64,000 bases of DNA from Imperialibacter sp. EC-SDR9 (GTDB taxonomy: Bacteria; Bacteroidota; Bacteroidia; Cytophagales; Cyclobacteriaceae), in assembly GCF_902498805.1 (NCBI RefSeq), contig NZ_LR701586.1, positions 104,677 through 168,676 on the forward strand, written 5' to 3'. Positions 41,154 to 49,373 of the stretch are shown piece after piece. A program made the translations under genes and the position numbers. The notes under the pieces were generated by a model. The model had not been told where the DNA came from. It did no database searches and saw nothing but the letters and a program-made list of their open reading frames with translations. Every line of letters begins with the position of its first letter. Position 1 is the stretch's first letter.

Positions 41154-41213
41154 ATGACAAAAGCAAGCACTCATATGATCTGGTGGTGGCACAATTCGAC
41201 ATTCGAATCGTGA
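41154..41213 (+). CDS. trpL: trp leader peptide with three tandem Trp codons
   Basis: A 19-codon frame, MTKASTHMIWWWHNSTFES, with TGG TGG TGG at 41181-41189 as residues 10-12. Three consecutive Trp codons 87 nt before trpE, followed by competing hairpins, mark it as an attenuation leader peptide. Ribosome stalling at these codons under tryptophan shortage would control entry into trpE. Confidence 0.95.
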   Translation: MTKASTHMIWWWHNSTFES

Positions 41214-41267
41214 ACCGGTAGATTTTATGATCTTGAAAAAAGGGCCTGTTCACGCAGGCCCTTTTTT
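41190..41267 (+). promoter_or_regulatory. trp attenuator: 1:2 hairpin, antiterminator, terminator
   Basis: Segment 1 (41190-41199) pairs with segment 2 (41203-41212) around a 3-nt loop with one mismatch. Segment 2, extended as 41209-41218, can instead pair with segment 3 (41245-41254), CGTGAAC with GTTCACG plus GG-CC, which takes the 5' arm and loop of the terminator. The terminator stem GGGCCTG (41242-41248) with CAGGCCC (41255-41261) is flanked by six As and six Ts and ends 8 nt before trpE. A ribosome stalled on the Trp codons would cover segment 1 and free segment 2. Confidence 0.92.
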
Positions 41268-41275
41268 GTTGCACC

Positions 41276-42694
41276 ATGAACCAAATTTTTATGTATCACA
41301 TCAGGCAAACATCCAAAAAATTGCTGGCAGATACCCACACTCCAGTGAGTATTTACCTCAGACTGAGAGACAAGTATCCGAATAGTTTTCTGCTTGAAAG
41401 TTCTGATTATCATGGACAGGAAAACAGTATGTCATTTATCTGCTGTCAACCAATGGCCTCCATGACGCTAAGAGGCAGGGAATTTTCATCCGAATTTCCC
41501 GACAACAGCGTGGAGAACCATTCGTTAGGCGACGCTGGCAAGCTTACCGAATTGATGAGTGCCTTCATGGGCAAGTTTGACATTAAAGAGGAGGCTGGTG
41601 TCAAGTTCTCTGTGGCAGGTCTGTTTGGCTACCTGGCCTACGATGCTGTACAACGGTTCGAGGATATTAAGTTCGACACATCCAAAAAAGATCAATTCCA
41701 TATTCCTGATATGCATTATTCGCTTTTCAGGTATGTGATTGCGATCGACCATTTCAAGAATGACTTGTTTATCGTCGAAAATCAAATCGACGGTCAGACA
41801 TCCAGCATCGATGAAATGGTGAGCCTGATCACTAGTCGCAATGTGCCTACTTTTCATTTTAGCATAAAGAACGGCGAGGAGTCAAACTTTACAGATGCGG
41901 AATTTTTGGAGATTGTAAAGAAAGGAATTCAGCATTGCCAGGTAGGCGATGTGTTTCAGATAGTGCTTTCCCGCAGGTTTCAGTCTTCCTTCGAAGGCGA
42001 TGAATTTCAGGTGTACAGAGCGTTGCGCTCCATTAACCCATCTCCCTATCTCTTCTATTTTGACTACGGTAATTTCAAAATTTTCGGCTCCTCGCCTGAG
42101 GCGCAGATAGTGATAAAAAACGGTGAAGCCACTATTTACCCTATAGCGGGCACTTTCCGAAGAACAGGCAATGACCAGTCGGATGCGGAGCTGGCCAAGA
42201 AGCTTTATGAAGACCCTAAAGAGGACTCAGAGCATGTGATGTTGGTGGATTTGGCAAGGAACGATCTGAGCAAAAGCAGTGATGCCGTGAAGGTGGAAAC
42301 CTACAAGGAGATTCAGTACTATTCGCATGTGATTCACCTGGTTTCGAAGGTGTCGGGTAAGTTGAAAAAAGGTACTTCTCCACTGGAAATGGTGGGCAGC
42401 ACTTTTCCTGCAGGCACCTTGTCGGGCGCACCAAAACACATGGCCATGCAGTTGATTGATAAGTACGAGGCGGTTAAAAGAGGCTACTATGGTGGGGCCA
42501 TCGGCTACCTTGGCCTGAATGGTGATTTCAATCACGCCATTATGATAAGGTCGTTTCTTGCGCAGAACAATACGCTGTTCTACCAGGCCGGAGCAGGCAT
42601 TGTGGCTAAATCGAACCCCGAAAGTGAAGTGCAGGAGGTGTATAATAAATTGGCGGCTTTAAAATCGGCGCTTGAGCTGGCGCAGGAAATATGA
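41276..42694 (+). CDS. trpE: Anthranilate synthase component I
   Basis: A 472-aa chorismate-binding enzyme with the conserved C-terminal block: FQIVLSRRFQSSF, SPEAQIVIKNGEATIYPIAGTFRRTG, EHVMLVDLARNDLSKSS, TFPAGTLSGAPKHMAM and RGYYGGAIGYLG. It makes anthranilate from chorismate with ammonia from TrpG. A second in-frame ATG at 41291 is possible. It overlaps trpG by 4 nt (ATGA). Confidence 0.97.
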   Translation: MNQIFMYHIRQTSKKLLADTHTPVSIYLRLRDKYPNSFLLESSDYHGQENSMSFICCQPMASMTLRGREFSSEFPDNSVENHSLGDAGKLTELMSAFMGKFDIKEEAGVKFSVAGLFGYLAYDAVQRFEDIKFDTSKKDQFHIPDMHYSLFRYVIAIDHFKNDLFIVENQIDGQTSSIDEMVSLITSRNVPTFHFSIKNGEESNFTDAEFLEIVKKGIQHCQVGDVFQIVLSRRFQSSFEGDEFQVYRALRSINPSPYLFYFDYGNFKIFGSSPEAQIVIKNGEATIYPIAGTFRRTGNDQSDAELAKKLYEDPKEDSEHVMLVDLARNDLSKSSDAVKVETYKEIQYYSHVIHLVSKVSGKLKKGTSPLEMVGSTFPAGTLSGAPKHMAMQLIDKYEAVKRGYYGGAIGYLGLNGDFNHAIMIRSFLAQNNTLFYQAGAGIVAKSNPESEVQEVYNKLAALKSALELAQEI

Positions 42695-43266
42695 AGATTC
42701 TTGTATTAGATAATTACGATTCATTCACCTATAACCTGGTTCACATACTAGTGGAACTTGGGTATAGCGACGCTACCGATGTGTTCAGAAATGACAAAAT
42801 TAGCCTGGAAGAGGCAGGGAAATACGATAAGATACTGCTATCGCCTGGCCCTGGCCTGCCAAAGGATGCTGGAATTATGCCGGAGCTTTTGAAGAAATAC
42901 TCGCCAACGAAAAGCATTCTGGGCGTTTGTTTGGGGCACCAAGCTATTGGTGAAGCCTTCGGAGGGGAGCTGTTCAACATGCCGGTTGTGCTGCACGGGG
43001 TAGCCAACGACACCATCAGAACCGACGTAAAGGACGCACTTTTCGAGGGGTTGCCTGATAGTTTTAGGGTGTGCAGGTATCATTCGTGGTCAGTGGTGGC
43101 TAATAACCTCCCGGCGGACTTGCTGGTGACGTCAAAAGATGCAGAAGGAAATATTATGTCGATGCGGCACAAACAGTATAGCGTAAGAGGTGTGCAGTTT
43201 CACCCTGAGTCTATTCTGACCGAGCATGGCAAACAAATGATTAATAACTGGGTAACAAAATGTTAG
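42691..43266 (+). CDS. trpG: Anthranilate synthase component II (glutamine amidotransferase)
   Basis: A 191-aa class I amidotransferase: nucleophile Cys in GVCLGHQAIGEAFGG, His-Glu of the triad in VQFHPESILTEHG, and the opening ILVLDNYDSFTYNLVHIL. It supplies ammonia to TrpE. The 4-nt overlap with trpE and 4-nt gap to trpD indicate one coupled transcript. Confidence 0.97.
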   Translation: MKILVLDNYDSFTYNLVHILVELGYSDATDVFRNDKISLEEAGKYDKILLSPGPGLPKDAGIMPELLKKYSPTKSILGVCLGHQAIGEAFGGELFNMPVVLHGVANDTIRTDVKDALFEGLPDSFRVCRYHSWSVVANNLPADLLVTSKDAEGNIMSMRHKQYSVRGVQFHPESILTEHGKQMINNWVTKC

Positions 43267-43270
43267 TGCA

Positions 43271-44284
43271 ATGAAGGAAGTACTGAACGAACTATTCGAG
43301 TATAAATCGCTGACAAAGGAGCGGGCCAGGGAAATACTAGTGAACCTTGCTAAGGGGGAATACAACCCATCGCAAATGGCTGCTTTTCTCACAGTCTTTA
43401 TGATGCGGTCGATTACCGTAGAAGAACTTGAGGGGTTCCGTGATGCCATGCTGGATTTATGCGTTGCGCTCGACCTTAAAAAATACGACGCCATTGACCT
43501 GTGCGGAACAGGCGGCGATGGCAAAGACACTTTTAATATTTCTACCCTGGCATCTTTTGTGGTGGCTGGGGCCGGACAAAATGTGGCCAAGCATGGTAAC
43601 AATGGTGTTTCGTCCATTTGCGGCTCGTCGAACCTGCTGGCCTATTTTGGCTACGAATTCACTAACGACAAGGACAAGATTGAGAAGAGTATTGCCGAAA
43701 GTGGCATCTGTTTTTTGCATGCTCCCCTCTTTCATCCGGCCATGAAGAACATAGCGCCTATCAGGAAGGAGCTGGGCGTGAAAACCTTCTTCAACATGCT
43801 CGGCCCCATGGTAAATCCGGCTTTTCCCGACAAGCAGCTTGTCGGTGTTTTTAGCCTGGAATTAGCCCGGCTTTACGGCTACCTCTACCAGCGGTCGGGT
43901 AAGGAGTTTGTCATCCTTCATTCTCTGGATGGATACGACGAAGTGTCGCTCACCGGAGGGTTTAAAATGATTACCAATCAGGGCGAGAAAGTGCTGTACC
44001 CGGGAGACCTGGGTTTGTCGACCGTGAAGGCAATTGAACTAAAGGGTGGCGAGACAATTGAAGAGTCGGCGGCTATCTTTTTGAAAGTGATCAAAGGGGA
44101 GGGAACCAGGGCCCAGACAGAGGCCGTTTTGGCCAATGCCGGGCTGGCACTTTACGTAGGTAAGCAGCTAAGTTCTGTGAAGGAGGGAGTGCAAATGGCC
44201 AAAGAATCTCTTGAATCTGGCAGGGCTTTCCAAACATTCAGAAACTTAGTTGGCGATTCAAAGATATCTGTAAGTATTTCATAA
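43271..44284 (+). CDS. trpD: Anthranilate phosphoribosyltransferase
   Basis: A 337-aa enzyme with the PRPP-binding loop LCGTGGDGKDTFNIST, the KHGNNGVSSICGSSNLLAYFG segment and NMLGPMVNPAFPDKQLVGVF. It transfers the phosphoribosyl group to anthranilate. It is a stand-alone domain, not fused to TrpG. Confidence 0.97.
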   Translation: MKEVLNELFEYKSLTKERAREILVNLAKGEYNPSQMAAFLTVFMMRSITVEELEGFRDAMLDLCVALDLKKYDAIDLCGTGGDGKDTFNISTLASFVVAGAGQNVAKHGNNGVSSICGSSNLLAYFGYEFTNDKDKIEKSIAESGICFLHAPLFHPAMKNIAPIRKELGVKTFFNMLGPMVNPAFPDKQLVGVFSLELARLYGYLYQRSGKEFVILHSLDGYDEVSLTGGFKMITNQGEKVLYPGDLGLSTVKAIELKGGETIEESAAIFLKVIKGEGTRAQTEAVLANAGLALYVGKQLSSVKEGVQMAKESLESGRAFQTFRNLVGDSKISVSIS

Positions 44285-44295
44285 TTTTGTAAGCA

Positions 44296-45114
44296 ATGGA
44301 GAATATCCTGGATAAGATTCTTGCCGTAAAAAAGCAGGAAGTAGAGCGACGGAAAGAGCTGTTTCCAGCTAAATTACTGGAAGAGAGCATCTACTTTCCT
44401 TCGCCCACTGTGTCGATGAAAAAGTACCTGCTCCGATCCGATAAGTCTGGCATCATTGCCGAAATCAAAAGAAAGTCCCCTTCGAAAGGAGTCATCAATC
44501 CCAACGTCTCGGTGGAGCGCATTTCCATAGGGTATATGCAAGCTGGCGCAAGTGGGCTTTCCATCCTTACTGACAGTGAGTTCTTCGGAGGTAAAAATGA
44601 GGACCTGACCACCGCCAGAAACTTCAACTTTTGCCCCATTCTCCGCAAGGACTTTATTATCGACGAATATCAAATCATTGAAGCTAAATCAATTGGCGCT
44701 GATGTGATACTGCTGATAGCTGCTGCCTTGCCACCAAAACGACTGAAAGGCCTGGCGCAGTTTGCCAAGTCGCTAGGCCTCGAAGTGCTGATGGAGGTGC
44801 ACAACGAAGAAGAGTTATTGAACAATATCCATCCCGAACTAGATATAGTAGGGGTGAACAATCGTGATCTGAAGCGCTTCGTGACGGATATCAATATCAG
44901 CAAGGAGCTAGTGGCAAAAATTCCTGAGGATTATGTGAAGATTTCGGAGAGCGGCATAAGTGATCCAGCCGTTATGCTCGAATTAAAAGAATGCGGCTTT
45001 GAAGGATTCCTGATCGGTGAGCAATTTATGAAAGAAAGCAGGCCTGAGGTGGGTGCGAAGCATTTTATTGAGCGCTTTCATTTTCTGGAGAAAACCAAAA
45101 CCCAAACGGTTTAA
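44296..45114 (+). CDS. trpC: Indole-3-glycerol phosphate synthase
   Basis: A 272-aa TIM barrel with catalytic motif IIAEIKRKSPSKGVINP, then LSILTDSEFFGGKNEDL, ILRKDFIIDEYQIIEA, DIVGVNNRDLKRFVTD and ISESGISDP. It closes carboxyphenylamino-deoxyribulose phosphate to indoleglycerol phosphate. It is separate from trpF, unlike the enterobacterial fusion. Confidence 0.97.
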   Translation: MENILDKILAVKKQEVERRKELFPAKLLEESIYFPSPTVSMKKYLLRSDKSGIIAEIKRKSPSKGVINPNVSVERISIGYMQAGASGLSILTDSEFFGGKNEDLTTARNFNFCPILRKDFIIDEYQIIEAKSIGADVILLIAAALPPKRLKGLAQFAKSLGLEVLMEVHNEEELLNNIHPELDIVGVNNRDLKRFVTDINISKELVAKIPEDYVKISESGISDPAVMLELKECGFEGFLIGEQFMKESRPEVGAKHFIERFHFLEKTKTQTV

Positions 45115-45119
45115 TACAT

Positions 45120-45776
45120 ATGGCTAACCAACGTCTGCATTTGAAAGTGTGCGGGATGAAATTTCCTGACAACATCAAGAGGTTGAAAGAAGTGGAACCT
45201 GACTTCATGGGGATGATTTTTTTCTCAAAATCTCCCCGGTTCGTTGGTAGCGAATTGTTGTTTACCGGCACAAGCATATTTCCTCCGGGTGCAAAAAAGG
45301 TAGGCGTGTTTGTGAATGCTCCTCTTTGGGATATTGTGAAAGTGGTGGAGGAATACAAGCTGGAGTATGTGCAGCTTCACGGCGAAGAATTTCCGCAGTA
45401 TTGTGTCGAGCTGAGGAAAAAAGGAATGAAGGTGATCAAGGCCTTTCAGGTAAGCAATTCCTTCGATTTTAAGAAAGTGGAGGCGTTTGAGGGGTGTATC
45501 GACTATGCTCTGTTTGACACCAAAACGCCGAACTACGGAGGGTCGGGCGAGAAATTTGACTGGACTCTGCTCAATTCCTACAAGCTAAGCATTCCCTTTT
45601 TTCTGAGCGGAGGTATTAGCCTGGAGGATATAGATGAGATAGAGCAGCTGGACTTGCCCAAGCTGTTCGGTATTGACGTAAACAGCAGGTTTGAAGTTTC
45701 ACCCGGATTGAAAGACATCGATAAGCTGCTGGCATTGAAGAAGAGAATGGGAAAAATGAAAAAGGAGACAATCTGA
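45120..45776 (+). CDS. trpF: Phosphoribosylanthranilate isomerase
   Basis: A 218-aa TIM barrel with the catalytic Cys in [13 protein letters not shown], the phosphate-binding [26 protein letters not shown] and the Asp-bearing [18 protein letters not shown]. It lies 5 nt after trpC and shares its final base with the trpB start codon (TGATG). Confidence 0.96.
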   Translation: MANQRLHLKVCGMKFPDNIKRLKEVEPDFMGMIFFSKSPRFVGSELLFTGTSIFPPGAKKVGVFVNAPLWDIVKVVEEYKLEYVQLHGEEFPQYCVELRKKGMKVIKAFQVSNSFDFKKVEAFEGCIDYALFDTKTPNYGGSGEKFDWTLLNSYKLSIPFFLSGGISLEDIDEIEQLDLPKLFGIDVNSRFEVSPGLKDIDKLLALKKRMGKMKKETI

Positions 45777-46972
45777 TGGAACAAACAATATCCAAATATG
45801 CAGTGGATGAGCAGGGATACTATGGAAAGTTTGGAGGTGCCTTCATTCCTGAGATGCTCTATCCAAATGTAGAGGAGCTTAAGGAAAAATACCTGGACAT
45901 TATTTATGCCCCGGAATTTCAGGAAGCCTTTCACGGGCTTTTGAAAGACTATGTAGGAAGACCAACACCGCTTTACTTTGCCAGCCGCTTGTCTGAAAAG
46001 CATGGTGCAAAAATATACCTGAAAAGAGAAGACCTGTGTCATACTGGTGCCCATAAAGTGAATAATACTGTTGGGCAGATCTTGCTCGCTCAGCGGTTGG
46101 GTAAGAAAAAGATCATTGCGGAAACTGGTGCCGGTCAGCATGGAGTGGCCACTGCTACCGTCTGTGCGCTCATGGGCATGGAGTGCATTGTGTACATGGG
46201 TGAAGTGGACATGGCCAGGCAACGGCCGAATGTAGAGCGAATGCGAATTTTGGGAGCGGAAGTGCGTCCGGCAAAATCGGGCAGCCGTACGTTGAAAGAT
46301 GCCACCAACGAGGCGATGCGCCACTGGATCAATAATCCGAACGAAACGCACTACATCATTGGAAGCGTGGTTGGCCCGCATCCTTATCCCGACATGGTAG
46401 CTCGTTTTCAGTCGGTGATCAGTGAGGAAATGCGGGAGCAGCTTTTGCTCAAAGAAGGAACCGAAACCCCCGACTACGTCGTTGCTTGTGTAGGTGGCGG
46501 AAGCAATGCGGCTGGTGCGTTCTATCACTTTTTGGATGAGCCGGAAGTACAACTGGTGGCAGTGGAAGCGGCAGGACATGGAGTTGACTCTGGTAAATCA
46601 GCTGCCACTACGGCGCTGGGAAGAGACGGCGTCTTACATGGCAGTCGCACAATACTGATGCAAACTGAAGACGGGCAGGTGGTGGAGCCCCATTCTATTT
46701 CCGCCGGACTGGACTACCCGGGCATTGGCCCCTTGCATGCGCATTTGTTCGACAGCAAGCGGGGGATTTTCCTGAATGCTACGGACGAGGAGGCCATGGT
46801 AGCTGGTGTTGAGCTGAGCCGCCTCGAAGGTATTATTCCCGCTATCGAATCGGCCCATGCCATTGCCGCTTTGGGGAAATTGACATTCAAGCCATATGAT
46901 GTTGTGGTGCTTAATCTTTCCGGCCGTGGCGACAAAGACCTGGAGACTTATATTAAGTGGGGAGGGTATTAA
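45776..46972 (+). CDS. trpB: Tryptophan synthase beta subunit
   Basis: A 398-aa PLP enzyme of TrpB1 type: [13 protein letters not shown], the Schiff-base Lys in [36 protein letters not shown] and the phosphate loop [12 protein letters not shown]. It joins indole with serine. It is separated from trpA by a 213-bp repetitive spacer, unusual within an otherwise tightly packed operon. Confidence 0.98.
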   Translation: MEQTISKYAVDEQGYYGKFGGAFIPEMLYPNVEELKEKYLDIIYAPEFQEAFHGLLKDYVGRPTPLYFASRLSEKHGAKIYLKREDLCHTGAHKVNNTVGQILLAQRLGKKKIIAETGAGQHGVATATVCALMGMECIVYMGEVDMARQRPNVERMRILGAEVRPAKSGSRTLKDATNEAMRHWINNPNETHYIIGSVVGPHPYPDMVARFQSVISEEMREQLLLKEGTETPDYVVACVGGGSNAAGAFYHFLDEPEVQLVAVEAAGHGVDSGKSAATTALGRDGVLHGSRTILMQTEDGQVVEPHSISAGLDYPGIGPLHAHLFDSKRGIFLNATDEEAMVAGVELSRLEGIIPAIESAHAIAALGKLTFKPYDVVVLNLSGRGDKDLETYIKWGGY

Positions 46973-47185
46973 GGAGACGGAAGCTGGAAGACCGGAGGTT
47001 GAAGACAAAAGACCGGAGGCGAAAGGTAGGAAGCTTGCCCGACTACTGGCGGGACGAAAGTAGGCGTCGGTACGGCTGCGCTAGGAAATAGGGAAGGCAG
47101 CCGCCTGAAGACCAAAGTAGAGAGCTTTGCGCCTCTGCGCCTTTGCTAGCAACCTGAAAGTGATAATTAATGAAACGAAAATGAC
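46973..47185. repeat. Repetitive spacer between trpB and trpA
   Basis: This 213-bp gap includes a degenerate run built from GAAGACCGGAGG-like units (GGAAGACCGGAGG, AAAGACCGGAGG, then TGAAGACC further on) and a GC-rich imperfect inverted piece (CCCGACTACTGGCGGG). It has no reading frame. Such purine-rich tracts occur between genes in Bacteroidota and look like spread or expanded repeats. Confidence 0.5.
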
Positions 47186-47980
47186 ATGAGTGAAATAATA
47201 GAAGCAAATAGAATAGATACCCTTTTTACCGAAAGGGCAGATCACATATTGTCGATGTATTTTACTGCGGGTTATCCGAACCTTGGCGACACAAGAAAAA
47301 TTATGAAGGCCCTGCAGGACGGTGGTGCCGATGTGATTGAGGTAGGCATTCCCTTTTCAGATCCCGTGGCCGATGGGCCCACCATCCAAAAAAGCAACCA
47401 GCAGGCTCTTGAGAATGGCATGAACATGAAGCTGCTGTTCGATCAGTTGGAGGGCATGCGTTCTGAAATCGATATCCCTGTTTTATTGATGGGCTACTTC
47501 AATCCTGTGATGCAATACGGGCTGGAAAAGTTCTGCGCCAAATGCCAGGAGATTGGCATCGATGGGCTGATTTTACCTGACCTGCCCGTGTATGAATACA
47601 GAAAGTTCTACAAGGAGATCTTCACCAAATATGGTCTCCACAATATTTACCTCATCACGCCTCAGACGTCTGAGGAAAGAATCAAAGAAATAGACGACCA
47701 TACCGAAGGCTTTATTTACATGGTTTCTTCTGCCAGCACCACTGGTGCCAAAGGGGCCGTGAGTGAGGTGCAGGAGGCGTATTTTGCCCGGATTCAGATG
47801 CTCAGGTTGAAGAATCCACGGTTGATTGGATTTGGTATCTCGAACAACGAAACGTTTGAAAGAGCCTGCCGGTATGCCAGTGGTGCCATTATTGGTAGCG
47901 CCTTCATTGACCTGCTGGAGAAGTCGGACAATATGGAGGCCGACATCAAACAGTTTGTGAAAGGCATAAAAGGAAATTGA
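47186..47980 (+). CDS. trpA: Tryptophan synthase alpha subunit
   Basis: A 264-aa TIM barrel with the catalytic Glu in ADVIEVGIPFSDPVADGPTIQ, Asp in DGLILPDLPVYEY, and the phosphate-binding YMVSSASTTGAKG and GFGISN loops. It cleaves indoleglycerol phosphate and channels indole to TrpB. It ends the trp block and is followed by a long hairpin before the DAHP synthase gene. Confidence 0.97.
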   Translation: MSEIIEANRIDTLFTERADHILSMYFTAGYPNLGDTRKIMKALQDGGADVIEVGIPFSDPVADGPTIQKSNQQALENGMNMKLLFDQLEGMRSEIDIPVLLMGYFNPVMQYGLEKFCAKCQEIGIDGLILPDLPVYEYRKFYKEIFTKYGLHNIYLITPQTSEERIKEIDDHTEGFIYMVSSASTTGAKGAVSEVQEAYFARIQMLRLKNPRLIGFGISNNETFERACRYASGAIIGSAFIDLLEKSDNMEADIKQFVKGIKGN

Positions 47981-48011
47981 CGGCTTGGCTGGTTAAGACA
48001 TTTTGAAAACG

Positions 48012-48065
48012 GCTAAAAATCCTTTGTTTCACCCCAACCCTGAAGGGAGCCAAAGGATTTTTAGC
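48012..48065. repeat. 15-bp perfect inverted repeat between trpA and DAHP synthase gene
   Basis: GCTAAAAATCCTTTG (48012-48026) pairs perfectly with CAAAGGATTTTTAGC (48051-48065) around a 24-nt loop that contains CCCCAACCCTGAAGGG. The right arm carries a T-run. It may terminate or attenuate transcription between trpA and the next gene, or be a dispersed hairpin element. Confidence 0.75.
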
Positions 48066-48170
48066 ACTAAACTCGGCCACTTGGTGGCTATTGATAGACG
48101 CCCTCAACTTCTGGCTACTCTATGCACTTTTTATGTCGATAACAAATAAGAACTATTAAAAACACCCGTT

Positions 48171-49193
48171 ATGATTATCCAACTCGATCCGGCTATTTCG
48201 GAAGAAGCGAAGTCGAAGATTACCGATACCCTCGGTCAATTGAAATTCAAAGGCACAGAGGTAAAAACCCAGATGGGCGACTATTTGGTGTGTATAGGCA
48301 AAACCAATGTGGATATCAGGCAGCTCGGCTTTCTGCCAGGCATAATCGACATCCACAAGGTGTCGGACGACTACAAGCTGGTGTCGAAAAAGTGGAAGGT
48401 GAAGTCAACCACTATCGATTTGGGTGACGGCGTGGTCATTGGAGAAGGAAGCTTTTCTATCATGGCTGGCCCTTGCAGCATAGAAGGAGAGGAGAACGTC
48501 AGGGAGACTATCAAACACCTGAAAGAGAACGGCGTGAACATCATGAGGGGTGGCGTTTTCAAGCCGAGGAGCTCGCCATATTCATTCCGTGGCATGGGGA
48601 TCGATGGACTTAAGATGTGGTATACCATCGCCAGAGAGGAAGGCATCAAGATCGTAACTGAGGTCATGCAGGTGTCGCAGATTGAAGAGATGTATCCTTA
48701 CGTGGACGTGTTTCAGGTAGGCGCCAGAAACACCCAGAACTTCAACTTGCTTGACGAATTGGGTAAAGTGGATAAGGCCGTAATGATCAAAAGGGGAATT
48801 TCAGGAACAATAGAAGAACTTTTATATTCTGCTGAATATGTTTTTTCAGGGGGAAACGAGAAGTTGATCCTTTGTGAAAGAGGCATTCGAACTTACGAAA
48901 AAGCCAGCCGTAACACGCTTGACTTGAATGCAGTGCCCATTTTGAAGGATAAGACACATTTGCCTGTAGTGGTGGATCCTTCGCATGGCATTGGTATCCG
49001 TGACTATGTCGACAGCATGTCGCTGGCAGCGGTAATGGCCGGTGCCGACGGTGTGATCTTCGAAATACATCCTTTGCCCGAAAAAGCAGCCAGCGATGGG
49101 CAGCAAACGTTGGACTTCCAGCAATCGGCAGCGCTGATCAGGAAGATGAAAAAGACCTATGCGCTAAGGGAAGAGTTTGATATGGCGGGGTAA
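48171..49193 (+). CDS. aroF: DAHP synthase (3-deoxy-7-phosphoheptulonate synthase), type I-beta with regulatory N-domain
   Basis: A 340-aa protein: a ferredoxin/ACT-like N-terminal domain of about 70 residues (EEAKSKITDTLGQLKFKGTEV), then the KdsA-like TIM barrel with SIMAGPCSIEGEENV, MRGGVFKPRSSPYSFRG, FQVGARNTQNF, VMIKRGISG and VVVDPSHGIGIR. It commits PEP and erythrose-4-phosphate to chorismate. The N-domain in relatives mediates feedback inhibition by aromatic amino acids. Its place after trpA ties precursor supply to the tryptophan genes. Confidence 0.95.
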   Translation: MIIQLDPAISEEAKSKITDTLGQLKFKGTEVKTQMGDYLVCIGKTNVDIRQLGFLPGIIDIHKVSDDYKLVSKKWKVKSTTIDLGDGVVIGEGSFSIMAGPCSIEGEENVRETIKHLKENGVNIMRGGVFKPRSSPYSFRGMGIDGLKMWYTIAREEGIKIVTEVMQVSQIEEMYPYVDVFQVGARNTQNFNLLDELGKVDKAVMIKRGISGTIEELLYSAEYVFSGGNEKLILCERGIRTYEKASRNTLDLNAVPILKDKTHLPVVVDPSHGIGIRDYVDSMSLAAVMAGADGVIFEIHPLPEKAASDGQQTLDFQQSAALIRKMKKTYALREEFDMAG

Positions 49194-49232
49194 AAATAAG
49201 GGTCTTTGAGTTGCTTTACTGCCTCCAAATGC

Positions 49233-49320
49233 TCGTCATTTCGAGGGAGGAAAGATCGAGAAATCCCCAAGGCCTGGCTGTAGGTCTGGGGGATTTCTCC
49301 GTTACACTACGAAATGACGA
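49233..49320. repeat. Long nested inverted repeat (88 bp)
   Basis: Outer arms TCGTCATTTCG (49233-49243) and CGAAATGACGA (49310-49320) enclose a second pair, GAGAAATCCCC (49258-49268) with GGGGGATTTCTC (49288-49299). The whole can fold into one long cruciform or RNA hairpin. It lies between convergent genes and looks like a dispersed REP-type element. Confidence 0.8.
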
Positions 49321-49373
49321 TGCCCTGCCAGGCGATAGCTGTAGCTGATTGCCGTCGTGAGCTTTAGTTTTTT

